From assembly GCF_932294415.1 (NCBI RefSeq), contig NC_065536.1, forward strand, positions 50,654,354 through 50,718,353: a stretch of DNA of 64,000 nt, read 5' to 3'. How positions within the stretch are numbered: position 1 is the first letter of the stretch; each line of letters begins with the position of its first letter. The position numbers and the translations under genes are program-made. The notes under the pieces are model-generated. The model had not been told where the DNA came from. It did no database searches and saw only the letters and a list, made by a program, of their open reading frames with translations. The DNA is from Quercus robur. Taxonomy: Eukaryota > Streptophyta > Magnoliopsida > Fagales > Fagaceae. Shown here piece after piece: positions 25,746-38,269 of this stretch.

Positions 25746-25946
25746 TATCTAATCAAAAAATTTTAATTTTTGTGCCAAATGAGTTAATTTAGTGTAGAAA
25801 ACGATGAGTCCAATATAAATAAATCATAAAAAACATAATTATATATCTAACGCTATATATAAAATTAGAGAAAGAGAGAGTTTGAATAATTTTATATTTA
25901 TGAGCCATTTTTTGTATAACTAAAAATAATTCAAATTTATAAGTCA
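25701..25946. repeat. Second copy of the left-flank sequence
   Basis: After a (TG)n tract this stretch repeats about 220 bp that also lies left of the LTR element (about 22025-22240). Shared landmarks are GTTAATTTAGTGTA, AATAAATCATAAAAAA and TTTTATATTTATGAGCC. The LTR element therefore sits between two diverged copies of the same host repeat. Confidence 0.75.
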
Positions 25947-26347
25947 TCTATATATATATTAATAGGTAAAGTTTAGAGAAAATCCAATTAGATTCTATAA
26001 TTGAAGTTCAATTTTGCGTCATGTGTCCTAAATTATTTATTTTTAGAGATTTTTTTATTTCTTAATTTTAGAATCAAATATGTGAACATATCATAAATTT
26101 CCATTCAAGTAAGTTATTGTGTACAAAAACCAAAGAGTCTAGAATTAATGAACATAAAAATATTTAAAAAATGGACAATTTATATTTTCTATCTAATAAC
26201 ATTCTTACAAGACTTTTTAAAGAGTTAAAAAATATATATATGAATGACTATCAATAATATTTAAATTATATAAGTAAGAATTATACTATGCATTTTAATG
26301 TGTATCTTTTAAGTACATCCATGCATAAGCATGGGGTTACAAGTTAG
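25947..26347 (+). mobile_element. Non-autonomous Helitron, 401 bp
   Basis: It begins TCTATATATATATTAATAGG directly after an A and ends TTAG directly before a T, the A|T insertion rule of Helitrons. The 3' end has a hairpin (stem CCATGC/GCATGG, loop ATAA, 26319-26334) 13 nt before the terminus. TTAG is one base from the usual CTRR. No Rep or helicase coding sequence is present. Confidence 0.7.
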
Positions 26348-26522
26348 TATACATAATAGTAATGTAATGAGAAATTTGGTATAATCAATATCATTAAAAT
26401 TGTAAGGAAAAATTATTTTAGTATCTCCAAATGTTTTGGTCGAATTAATGTCCTGATCGAACTAATGTCCTATATATTTAATTACCCAAACTAACATTAA
26501 TAGCACCACTACAATTCATCAT

Positions 26523-26552
26523 TCTTGTGCATAAGTATGGGTTATATACTAG
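26523..26552 (+). repeat. Decayed Helitron 3' terminus
   Basis: The sequence TTGTGCATAAGTATGGG followed by CTAG|T resembles a Helitron end whose hairpin stem has lost pairing through C-to-T type changes. It could close an outer Helitron that opened at 21854. Confidence 0.45.
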
Positions 26553-27294
26553 TTTACATATAATTATTGATTGATCTGTTTATTGCATAAGCATAATACT
26601 AATATTAATATATTTAAAAAAAAAAAAATTGAATGAGAACACGAAGTTAAAGTGAAAAACCTTGTTTCAGTATAGCTTCAAAGAAGTTATAAGAGAGAGA
26701 ATTATTAGAGCCTTCTACCAAAAAAAAAAAAAAAAGGATTATTAGAACCATTTTTGTACTTAGTAAAGTAAACAACCACACCCAAAAAGAAGAAAATAGC
26801 ACACGCACAACTGCATATGAGTGCCTTGAGAAAAAAAGTCATTTTTGGTAGACTAACCAATTACTGCTATTGTTTCGCATTATACATCCATTATTGCTCT
26901 AACAGGGTTTCACACAAGTAGGCAAATAATGCTGCCTTGTTCAACTAGGAAGTGCTAATTAAATCAAGATATATTTTCACAATCATAATGAATAAGAATG
27001 AGTGGGATTTCTCATTTCGTTCACATCTCTTATGGAGGACTGGAACCAAATAGAACAAGAATGTGGCTGCTGGAGCGAACACAAACCTCCAGTGCCTCTC
27101 ACTAAATATCAGCCTAACGACAACAAAACTTTACAATTACGGCACCAAAACAACATGGCATTTCTTACAAATTAATTGGATCATCAGAAACCAATTGGCA
27201 GTAATTCAAACAGCCCTTCAAACATAAACCATTAAAATACAAGGGAGTAGCATGGTGGGGGGCACCATAAGCACCATCTGAATAAAAAATACTT
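26553..27294. other. Spacer and 3' UTR of the BPP-like gene
   Basis: The part next to 27294 should be the 3' UTR of the minus-strand gene that stops at 27295. The rest is AT-rich with poly(A) runs at about 26620 and 26722. No other feature was seen. Confidence 0.55.
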
Positions 27295-30200
27295 TCACAT
27301 TATTGTGCAGTTGCACTTGGATTCCAGCTTTGGAGGAGGAGGAGGCTTCATGCTGTCCACCTTGTTAGGAAGCCCAACAATGCGGGGCAAAGATTCATCC
27401 ACATTCTCATCATTCTCAGTCTCATTAGAAGGAATTTTCGCATCTGTTTCCACCTGTCTTTGCCTGGCCTTTTGGGCTCTTGAAGTACGTTTGGTAGCAG
27501 TCCTGCCCCGTGGAACCTTTCTATCAGAAATTGATTTTCCCAATATTGTAACTGTTGGCCGGGAACCTTCCAACGGGACCGAACTTTCCTTCTCCATCGC
27601 TATGGCTGCAGCTTGGCAAGCCAGATCATGAACGATGGAGCTGCAGAAAAGTATTGTATCCGTCGCCTCATCAAGTGTTAGACTTCTTGCTTTACTTCCA
27701 CCCTGACACTCTACCATTACTTTTGATTCCTCTGTCAAAAATATTTTAAAAAAATTGTCAGATAACTTATAGCTAAGACTGGCTCATTTTACATAAATAG
27801 GGCTTTAGCACATGATAAATGTTGTACTAACACAAAGTGAAGTGCATAATGGAGTAAGAGTAGGTAACAGAGATGGAGCTATAAACAATCCGACTAGAAA
27901 AGATGGGTTTCATGATATGCTCTGGATCAGCAAATAATTTGCAGAAAGTAAATACAAATGCAGTCCTCATTTATGATGTAAAGTTTTCACTTTTCAAGTA
28001 AATGAAATTAACAAGTATAATGGATGAGGTCAAATCAATTTGCATAGCATCATATCATTTGGCATTAGGCATATGAACACCACCATTCATAGGACACTTC
28101 ATTTTTTCCCTGTTTGTTTGTCAGAGTGCATACCATGATAATGTAGTCTATCACATTATTATTGCAAGACATGCTGAAGCATTATTTAACAAAATTCAGT
28201 CATCAAGATCATTCATTACAAGTCTATCAAAGCTTGTCTAAAGATACATAAATAATGTTGAGATACCAGAACACTCACTTATGTGACAGGAGCAACTATG
28301 GACATTTAAGGTTTGATAGACATCATTGGTTAGAGCATTACAATGTTCAAACCAATCTCCTCAACAAAAAAATAAATAAAAATGTTCAGACCAAAAACGG
28401 AAATACCAAACACATCATTGGCACTCAATTGGATTCAACTATGACAGAGAAAATCTCAACTATAACAAAAAATAAAACTCGAGAAACTTACCAATGATGC
28501 CATCTGCATGATCGGAGGTGTTGTGCTCTGAAACAGGAGCAATCAAATCCCCCTGTGAAGAGCTTGGAACCGAACAGTCCTGCAATTCACCCTTGGTGCT
28601 CTTTGATATCTGAGAAGCATCATCAATCTGTGAACCAGGGGTGCTCTGACAGCATTTTTCAGTTTCTAATTCTGGCATAGTAACCAAAGAAATGTGAGAA
28701 GGAATCTGTAGGACATCCACTCCATCAATACTGTTATTCAGCATGGTAAGCTCCTCACCAAAAGAGGACTTTGAAGTTCTAATAGATGCTTCCATATCCA
28801 TGACACGAGCATTGTCTGGGAAGTTTTCACCATTTTCATAAACAGCACGATCTTCATAATTTGGAAGTGATGCTACTGAACCGTCCTCTAGCTGAACACT
28901 GACTACACGACTCAACAATTCCGAGGTGAAAGCATCAATGGTTCTACTACCACCATTACATTCAAAATTATCATTCTGAACAGCAGCAGTCCTGGTTAAA
29001 GATGTACAAGTAACATCTGCTTCTGTATATTCTGACATTAGCACTTGTTCTTCAGAAGCAGTATGTATTTCCACATCATGTTCCACATTGCCAGCAGAAA
29101 CCTCAAAGTTCTCTTCTGTAAGTGTGCTCGATGCAAGACCTGACCCTTGGCGAACATGGTTTGAAAATCCAGAAAAAGACGACCCAGTGCTTTGAGGTTT
29201 GGTGCTAATGTCAAATCTGTAGTTCTCCATGTCCGATTTCCTGCTACTTAATTGCCGTTGTACACGAGTCTCCGTTTGTCTAGAAGAGCTGAAATCAATA
29301 GAGGATGATGCTGAGAAACTGCTATGCCCAATGGAGCTTCTCATACTGTTTGCACTGTCTCTTGCATAAGACAAATCATCATAAGGTATCGTAGAAGCAG
29401 TAAATGTCCTTCCCCGAATAACAGGCCCTTTGCTACTGCTTGACCTCTTCAGCAGTATGGAGATGCCTGTACCTTCTGAAAAGTCAACCTTCAAATTTGG
29501 ATGGTCATTAAAGTGATGCAATTGCTGACCTCCAGTGCCATCATCAGTCATGCTGTAACCAACAATTGATTGGCCCATCTCTTGCTGATTGGAATGTCTA
29601 TGCTCAACTTCCTCTACCAACGACCTTGCAGATTCTTGTGAGTAATTCTGGTTTTGTTCACTCCAGAAAGTCTGGCCTTGCTCAACATTCTCTTCACCCT
29701 GGGAAACCTTTGGTTCACCCACAGAAGTGATGTGTGGAAATTCAGGTACAACCATCAGGGGCTCCATCTCAACAGAAGGTTTTTCTTCTTCAGAAAATGT
29801 CATGGACATCACTGAGGAGTTTTCAGCAACAGTAATTGTTGTATCTGGAATTATGACACTCAAAAGTTTGTCTTTCCTACAGCATTCTGGACAAAGTTTA
29901 ACGTCTGCTTCCACTTCATCAGCAACATATCTAGAACCACACTTTAAACAAAGTTCCATATTTTCAAGAATAAAAACATCCGAAGATTCAGCCTTGACTT
30001 GAGAAACTTCGGAAGTTGCAAGGATTTCCATCGCAACACCATGGTGAATAGAGTTTTCAGCATGATCATACTCAACTGCAGGGCCTTTATCAAAGCCACC
30101 GTGCTGTAGGTGAAGTGGAACATTATGCATTTCATGCCCAACATCCTTATTTACTACATCCATCTTATCAAAGGCAAACACTTCTTCATGAACATCAGGA

Positions 30201-32871
30201 TATGCAACTTTCCCACTTTCACTTGCCGCATCATCCTGGTTGTGGTCACTACCTTCAGTATCAAGTGCAGCATTTGTACCTTGATCAGAACTTGCATTGC
30301 TGCTTGTTGTAACAGAGGAATTCCTAGATATCAGAGAACGATGTGTAGAACTTGCTTTTCCAACATAAAAGGTGGTACTGGGGACACTAGATAGGAGTGG
30401 CCTGAACATATTTTGAGGACTTTTCCTATTATCCTGCACAAACATTGAATTACTAAACCTATCAGATATCATTACTGTTAAATATTAATTGACAAGTCTT
30501 CATGGGTGAGTACACAACCACATATCACTGCAAAAAACATTGGAGGAAAAGGAGAGGGAGAGGGAGGGGAGGGGGGGTGGAGGGGGGAGTCCTCAGAAAT
30601 CTACTAGCAAACAAAAGGACTGCATAATAGTAAATTCTTTTTTCTTTTTCTTTTTTTTTTTAAATTAAAAAAAAAAAAAAAAACACTGAAGTTAAGAGTA
30701 TGAGATTTTATGCATATTGGCCAACCAATCTGAGGTTACTAAACCTTTATGTTTTGTCACTCGATCTCAACTACATACGTGAGAACAATTCTTATTGTCA
30801 ACTCATCTGATGCTCACTTGCCAAATTCCGATAATGACAGACAAAATTTTAAATGAATTAAATGAAGAAAAAAAAAATACCATCTGTCGAAAGGAAGAGT
30901 CAAATGATTTTTTTGGGGCAGATGTTGAGGACACTATTCTAGCTGGTTTCTTTGAAAAGGCCAAAGTCCGGTTATTTGATAATGCACTGACTCTCCTTGA
31001 AGTTGCTCGGTCCAAACTACCCACAGGAAGGGATTGTAGAGAGTCTACATCATCATCACCAGATGATGCCACAGAACCTTTGCTGTGAGAGCTAAATCTG
31101 TCTCGGTCATGACTATGAGATGAACTGATGCTTCTAGGAGCTGTTGGAGACATTGACTGCCTGTTGAATTTTGAGGTAGATTCCCTACCATTTCTGGATG
31201 CTGGTGAGGAACCCCTCACATACGATGCTGGTCGATCAGCCAGAGAAGTACGAAGATTGGGAGGTGCATCAGAGGAGAAACCTGGAATATTTGTTTGCCA
31301 TGCCCTTATTTTTGGTGAAGCAGAGTTCCCCCGACTTGTCTTTATAGGGGAAGTTCCCCTAATCCCTGGTGAGGCTATGGCACCACTGGACCCAGTGCTC
31401 ATCCTTCGGGGAGTCGGAGTAGAAGACCTTGGAGCAGGTGTTGAGGGTTTACTTGGAGGAGTAGATGGTCTCCGTGATGGAGTAGCATTCCGTGCACCTG
31501 GAGGTGGACTGGAATGGGGTGTTGATGATGTCCTTCCCCTCGACTGGAAGGTGCTATTCCCAGACCGAGGAGATGGGCTTAAGCGATTTGGACTGGGACT
31601 ACCCCTTCTACTTCTGTAACTCTTCTCCATCTGCAAAAACATACACGTCTTATGTGAACAGATGGAGCATAAAGAAATGACTCATTTTTTAAAAAATCTT
31701 TTAGAGAATCAATCTGATTGTATCCGTTAAATTGATCTCACCACTTACCGTGGAAGATCTTGATATCGAAATAGGTTGACTCCGAGGTCGGCCCCTGGGT
31801 GCAGTAGTAACTGCTTGTGGCTCATCGTCCAATGAAGGAAACAATGGGGTATCAGGAGGAGTTAATAACCTGCAAAATCAATAACACCGGGAATTCCATT
31901 AGAACCAAGACAAGTGAAATGTATTGAATTCTTTTTATTGATAAGTTACAAACACACCTAGTGGGCCTTCAACCCACAACCTCACTCTTCACCCCATTCT
32001 TATGTATTGATGATACCAGCTAAAACCATCATGCAGGAGTAACAATTCAATGTAATTTGAATAAATTGACAACTATACACTTATGGCTATGTGAGGAAAT
32101 TGACGATTTGCCAAGGGAATTCCAGCTTTTTGATGAAAGGACTTGATTATCAGACTAATAAATTACAATTTTGAAGTGTGCTTACGCACATAGACAACTT
32201 TAGTTGGGCCATAAGTAAATGCTTTTCTTTTTGCTTGATGATAGAATTTCTGTCTTTGTAGCAAGATACTTAAACTATTACCCTGTTAAATTCCATCACT
32301 ACAATATACATGGAACCATAGTAGTTATATAGTGGTTCAGAGTTGGAAAGTTGAAAACTTCATAATAAGAAAAAAGACAGCCTACCAATCGTAGTCATTC
32401 TTCTCCTCCTCCGCATTAAGCAGGTCACTACTCTCTCCTCGAACAGGAATGGTTATTCCAAGCTTAAAATCTGCAAATTGTCTTAACTTTGTAGCTGTAA
32501 AGAACAATTCAAATTCACAGAGCAAAATGCAGCACATTATTAGCAAGAAGACACCAAACTTTACAAATTTAAGGGAAAAATAAAAAATAAAAAATAAAAA
32601 ATAAATCCAAACTGTACACATAACATATATCCAAATTACAGAACCAAGGTCAGTATAGAAGATTACAAAGTGTGTCTTCCATGTCATCGGTGGATTGAAG
32701 CAAGAAACTCTCTTTTTCTTTGGTCTGCATTTCGTTGAACAAAGCAAGATCATCGTCTTTCTCCTTGAACAACAATCCGCTCTCCAAACTCCGCCCTCGC
32801 TTGTGATTGCTAGCTCTCATCTCTCTCCCGGGAGAGTATCTCAATGCCGGAGACGGAGGCATCTTGGACAC
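27295..32871 (-). CDS. Basic Ser/Pro-rich BPP-like (microtubule-associated type) protein with C-terminal CaaX box
   Basis: Exons (minus) are 32871-32667, 32494-32386, 31869-31749, 31630-30881, 30433-28492 and 27731-27295, all in phase, giving 1187 residues from the ATG at 32871 (a second Met is codon 4). The N-terminus [14 protein letters not shown] and the [17 protein letters not shown] block, followed by a long basic Ser/Pro/Arg/Thr region (146-395, with repeats of RPSTP and RSSTP type), are typical of the plant family often labelled FLO11-like or serine/arginine repetitive matrix, related to the basic proline-rich BPP proteins that bind microtubules. A C-x2-C-x15-C-x2-C zinc-ribbon-like motif lies at about 557-579. 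The acidic middle is probably disordered. The last exon has [25 protein letters not shown], then a basic segment, PPPPP and the terminal CTIM, a prenylation-type CaaX. The microtubule role is inferred from the family. Confidence 0.9.
30557..30590. repeat. Purine-rich low-complexity tract in a BPP-like intron
   Basis: A G-rich, purine-biased run (GGGAGAGGGAGGGG type, then GGGGGGTGGAGGGGGG) lies in the intron between exons 4 and 5. It could form a G-quadruplex on the plus strand, that is, the non-transcribed strand of this gene. Confidence 0.6.
31931..32035 (-). mobile_element. tRNA-type SINE fragment in a BPP-like intron
   Basis: On the minus strand an A-box-like TTTTAGCTGGTATC is followed about 45 nt later by a B-box-like GGGTTGAAGGCCC. 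It ends TAACTTATCAATAAAAAG, a tail seen in many plant SINEs. It lies between exons 2 and 3. Target duplications are not obvious. Confidence 0.55.
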
Positions 32872-34080
32872 CTAAACTACACTTCTCGAAATTGTCACCA
32901 CCACAACAACCTCTCCACACGCCCAAAAATCAAACAACAGTTGTACCAAAACCAATACCACATTCTATCCATCTCAGCTCACTAACAATAAAAATAATTC
33001 AAGCCCACGATCACTTTCATACAAAAAAAAACACCAAAACTCAGTTTCGACTCGCCGGCTCAGCAATATTCAACAAATTATATTAATTCCAATACCCATA
33101 TCAAAATCAGTCATTGCAGGACCAAGTCAACTCAACTCAACACAGAGTCTTTGTTGTACATTGAATCATGATAGCAAAAACAAACCTTCAACTATTCAAA
33201 CAGTTGTACCAATCAAAATGTAGAGCCTCAACGTTCATAACTAAATAAAAACAAAAAACACAAAAAATATCACCAATTTGTGACTCTCTCACAATGCAGT
33301 TCAACACGAAACCCTAGATTTTCCTCGTCCGGCTAAAAAATCCAAACACTGTGCTACTAGAACACTGAAGCAAAAGCCCTAATTGAAGTTTCCAGGAATA
33401 GCACTAAAGCCACAATTTGTGAGTTCAGAAATTGAACATTCGCAGAGAGCTTCACTTACCAACAAAGCGTTTTTCTTTCTCCTCCTCAAAAACTCCAAGT
33501 CAAAATTTCTTCAAAGACAGCTAGAAACTGCGTTGAAATGCGATCTCAAAAACTCGAAGAATCCAGAAAAAAAAACCAATGCGAGGAATAGCCGTATCGG
33601 ACACTTGGATCCAAACGCATTTACTGCTCTGTCTGAGAGTACGGATCCCACTAGAGAGAGATCGGTCAGTTCCAACTACCACTTGAGCGAGAAAATGAGA
33701 AAGAAAATAAAAGTGGAAAATTTTCTAGCACTTTCTCTCTCCTCCGAGAAAATGAATTCCTTTTTTTTTTTTTTTTGTTGTTGGTGACGTTGTTGATTGG
33801 TTTTTTAGATATGTTAGATTTGCTTCTTTCCTCAGCAGCAAGCTTTCATTTTCTTCCTTTCTTTCTTTCTTTTTCTCTGCGATATTTTTCTTTTTCTTAT
33901 TCTCTCTTTACTTGGTTCTTAATTTTTACAGTGATGCCACTGATTACAGATCAACTATTAGCTCTAACTTCTAAGTTCCAAACCTCTCACATTCACATGT
34001 ACTTTATTGAGTTTCTATATTAAAAAAAATATTTTTTTTAAATTAGAAAAAAAAAAATACAATAATTTCAAATTTGTGTC
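32872..34080. other. 5' UTR and promoter side of the BPP-like gene
   Basis: The region above 32871 should hold the leader, possibly with a leader intron, and the promoter. Short TCTCTCTC and GAGAGAG tracts and a CT-rich stretch near 33840-33900 are visible. A 134-aa open frame at 33383-33787 (plus) has no recognisable domain and overlaps the presumed leader on the opposite strand, so I do not call it a gene. Confidence 0.5.
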
Positions 34081-34094
34081 ATAAGAGAATAATG

Positions 34095-34215
34095 CTACGT
34101 CCGCAATATTTTCACAGCTAAAAATAACTTGTTATCTTCTAAAAATATTGTGAGCTACTAATGTCAACTAATAACAACTTTCTATTTAAAAATTGTTATG
34201 AAAATCTTGTGAGCG
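34095..34215. repeat. Small MITE-like inverted repeat
   Basis: The ends are imperfectly inverted around AATATTTTCACA and TGAAAATCTTGTGAG. It resembles the next element at 34285-34457. Ends were judged by eye. Confidence 0.45.
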
Positions 34216-34284
34216 TTGTCAAGTATAGTATGCATAGACTGTTTTTCCTTCTCCATTTATATCCGCTGTTTATTTAGAGAAGTG

Positions 34285-34457
34285 TAAAGTATATAATATT
34301 TTCACGATACTTTCACAACAAATTATAGATGGTTAGTTGTTATTGATTATAATTTTAAATTTATCATTGAAATGACTTTTTTGTCTCACCAACAATGACC
34401 AATAATAACCTATTACTTAAGATTTGTTGTTAAAATATTATGGATATAATATTTCTC
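34285..34457. mobile_element. MITE with imperfect inverted repeats
   Basis: The left end reads TATAATATTTTCACGATACT and then TTTCACAACAAAT; the right end, inverted, reads AATATTATATCCATAATATT and then TTAACAACAAAT. The inverted repeats span most of each half. No coding capacity is present, and target duplications are not resolved in the AT-rich flanks. Confidence 0.6.
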
Positions 34458-37319
34458 ATTTATCTATCATCGACTACTAGAAACACTATTGCGCATATAA
34501 TTTTCACAATGTAATAATTGTGAGAGAAACAAGATAAGTGGCTTGACTTGAAAGAGCAGTGAACTTGGAACAAATTGGATAGTTTTGATAAAATTGGTAA
34601 TAATATTGTATTAATAAAAATGGATGGTTTTTATATTTTTACCTTTTTAACCTCATTTTCTTGGTTATTTGATTGTATATATTAGGAATAGTTAACTGAT
34701 ATTTTAAAGGAATTGGTTTAAGATGTATTCTTAACAAATTTTTATGGAAAAATAAAAAATAAATAGTTATTTTAGCTGTTTTTTATATTTTTCTTAAAAA
34801 AATAATGGTAAAACTTTCTTAAATTAATTTATTAACAATTGTTCAAAGGCACGACGTATATATATTTACTGTCATTTGCTTCATTTAAACAGTACATAGA
34901 TATAGATGCATTGAATTGATTCTAAATAAAAAATAAAAAATAAAAGATGCATTGAATTGAAGGTAGAAATCAATTGGGGGAGTACTAAGGCTACGCCGCT
35001 AGGGATTAAATTGCCCACACAGATTTTCTTGGATTCATATAGTTGGAACTTGGAACAGCTTTTTGTTGCCCTTACCAAATTCATTAAATAATACACGTAT
35101 GATAAGACGAAATTAGAATATTTATAAAAAATTTGGTAGCATTTATATATAGTAAAAGGAGGAAAAAAATTGGTAGCATTTAGTGAAAAGACATTATTTT
35201 GGACTTCTCTGTAAGTTGTAACCCAAAAATACAATGAGTAAAAATCCGTTTGAAATATTTGTTTATTTTCGACCTTTGTTATTTTGTTTTTTTTTTAAAT
35301 AGAAAAATTTTAAGGGAGTGAATTGAATTCAAACATGAACGTTTTTATTAAAAACACCAACAAATGTCATTTGTTCTAGTTGTTCTAGAGGTTAATGACA
35401 AATTTATGATATTCATTTCATAATTAATATTACTAGTTTACAACAACAAACTATTTTACAAGCTATTAATGTGGCAAATTTTTACTGGTTCTCATTTGAG
35501 CCACCACTAACACCATTTTTTACTTACTAATAAATAATAATCACTCACCATATTTGAAGGGTTTTTTTTTAAGAAGGAAATACTATATTTGAAGTTTGTA
35601 AAATAGTTTGTGGTTTCATTTTCTCATAATTATTACATCACAACACCAAATCTTTTATTCAAAGATAATATTTTTTATTAGTTAAACTAATGAAAATCAC
35701 GTTTCAAATCATAATTAATATAATTATCGAAATTGATTCATGTTTTTGCTTGGAATAATTCTCATTATATTATATATGTGTCCAATAGAATCCAATAGTA
35801 AACATCTAATCAATAAATTATATCACTTATCACATCTTTAAAAGGGGTAAACATCGAATTAGTGAACTGTTCAATGGCAAATAGGTTGTAATGTCTTTAA
35901 TAGCGAAAGGTCTTTGAGTGTGATGGTTCACAATTAATAATTTCTCAAAGCCAAATCCATCTTGGTGGGGAAACAACCATACAACATCATATACATCTAT
36001 AAAAACAACACAACAACAACATAATTTGTTCATTTGTACTTAACAATTTTTTTTTATTATAATTATTATAAATCAATTTCATGTGTATTATAATCTTACA
36101 ATAATTCTCAACCTAACTTGGTACGTACTTCCCAAACCTTATTAATAATAATAACGTGTGAATATATACATATATCATGACAGTGTTTGGCAACCTGACA
36201 ATGAATACAACTGCTATCTTCTTACATTTATATGAGTGGGACTACCTATGACTATGAACAACATTAATAAAAAAAAAAATCATAAAAAAAAAAACTAGTG
36301 TGCTTAGCAAGAAACAAAGATGTGGGGCAACTATTGAAAAAAGGTCAACATAACAACTAAGCTATGATTAGCTATTCCCAAAAATGAAGATATATCATAT
36401 ACATATATAGAGAATTAAGTCGTTTTAATTGGTTGGTGTTTTGGATAACTTAAAAGGCTTCATGCTAATGATGACTACTCATGTTTATCCAATTATTGTG
36501 GGTTTCTACAAATCTTCCATGGCTGCTTGACATTTTGAGAATGCTTTGGATTGTGGAACAATTTTCAAATGAACAATGTGTAACGTATTAGATGAAAGTC
36601 ATTAAACCCCCCCCATTTAATGGGGGACCCGGGACTGTACACATTTGGCACATGGTTGGAAGCCTCAAACCAAAAAATTTCACATCCAATTTCATAACTA
36701 CCTAATGTGACTTCTTTTTTTTTTAGAAAAATTTAATGTGACTAACTGTGAGTAGTAAAAATAAAAAGTAATGAACGTGAGTCTATGTAAAAAATGATAA
36801 CTAATCAATCACAATTTGCCACATATATAAAATAATGGTTAATCTTACTAATACCCCATACCCAATACTAATGCACTATCATAGCTCAATTTATGATGAT
36901 ATGCATGACTTTGAGTTAAACCAAAGATTCTATTATTAGATCTTGTCATCCAAGTAGTAATATAATATTTTTTTTTAAGTATACATATGTGTGTGTAGCA
37001 TATATGATATATACGTGGAAGTCAACAATTTATGGAGAATTTCTCCTCAAAACCAAAAAGAAGTTGTAAAGATCATTAAAAAAATTGTAAAAACTAGAAA
37101 ATATAAATGGAAAGATAAATTATTAAGGACTAAATGAGCGTAATGTTTTTTGCCACTTCAGGACAATGACAACGACACATGATATGTGTAGTTGTGCATT
37201 CTTACTTCCCTCACCAGTCACTACCATCATAAACTCTCATCCTACCTATTATTTAGGAAATTCAGACATTGCATTTGGGGAATTGTACTTGTATTATTGT
37301 ATATATTATTGTATAGTAC
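34458..37319. other. AT-rich gene-free spacer
   Basis: This spacer is extremely AT-rich with only short open frames that lack protein features. Short imperfect palindromes occur, but I could define no element ends here. Confidence 0.5.
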
Positions 37320-37328
37320 ATGTGTTGG

Positions 37329-37723
37329 CGGGGGGGGGAGGAATGGGCATTTGTCCCTAATTTATAAACTATGTAGTAAAATATTTTTGTTTTGAAACTA
37401 TTTAGCAAAATGCTCTTATTTTTTAAATTCAATTTTAACAGAATTGAGTTATGTGTAAAACTCGATATCCTTAAAATCAAGTAATACGTATATTTTTTAT
37501 AGTGGAACTTGACATTAACGATGTCGAGTTTCATTTAAATTTTCAAAAAAATCTAAGTGGCATATTTATGCATAAAACTCGACATTGCTAATATCGAATT
37601 CTACTTGTAACTAGATTTTGTTAAAATCGAGTTTCAAAAACAGAAAATTTTTGCTAAATAGTTTTAAAACATGAGCATTTATTGCATAGTTTGTAAATTA
37701 GGGACAAATGCTCATTTTCTCCT
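37329..37723. mobile_element. MULE-type MITE, 395 bp with 9-bp target duplication
   Basis: ATGTGTTGG occurs at 37320-37328 and again at 37724-37732. The element has long inverted ends (GGGCATTTGTCCCTAATTTA on the left; inverted right end GAGCATTTGTCCCTAATTTA). The left tip is expanded into a run of G (37330-37338). The interior carries several AACTCGA and TCGAGTT motifs. A 9-bp duplication is the hallmark of Mutator-like elements. Confidence 0.85.
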
Positions 37724-37732
37724 ATGTGTTGG

Positions 37733-38268
37733 ACTTGGACATGAGAATATGAGATTTATTTGGAACACTTCTGCATCCGTATCCCAATCATGTCATTTTT
37801 CTAAGAATAAAATAAAATTTGCAGGACATGGCCGGGATGGACACTAACTTTTATTTTCTTTTTAGTTTCAATCTTGAATACATATATAGTTATTATATAT
37901 TTACTCTTTTGGATCTTATTCTTGGTTTGTTTTCTATTTTCTAAATATTATTTATTAGTTATTAATTAGCTTTATTACCATTATTATTCTTAAATTAATA
38001 TATGTTTAACCATAAAGGCTCCCATTTTCTTATTCTCAAAAAAAAACATTGTGTGAAAAAAATGCTTAAGAGTATTTAAAAATATATTTACTAATTAATT
38101 AATATGTCCATCTCCACTTGCGGCTCCACATAGAGTCCAGGGTGGTCTTGTCCTTAAAAAAATAATTATTATTATGTATAAATTTAAAAAAATTAATGAT
38201 TTTTTCATCCTTAAAAAAACTTTGTGACATCCCTAAATTTTTTTTAAGTCCAACATAATTAAACTTTA
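37733..38268. other. AT-rich spacer
   Basis: No gene or transposon border was recognised in this interval between two MITEs. Confidence 0.5.
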
Positions 38269-38269
38269 G

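Noticed and set aside
31128-31619. 163-aa plus-strand frame
   Set aside because: It is the antisense shadow of BPP-like exon 4, whose Ser/Pro/Arg codon bias suppresses stops on the opposite strand.
33383-33787. 134-aa plus-strand frame upstream of the BPP-like gene
   Set aside because: No recognisable domain, no splice context, and it overlaps the presumed leader of the minus-strand gene.
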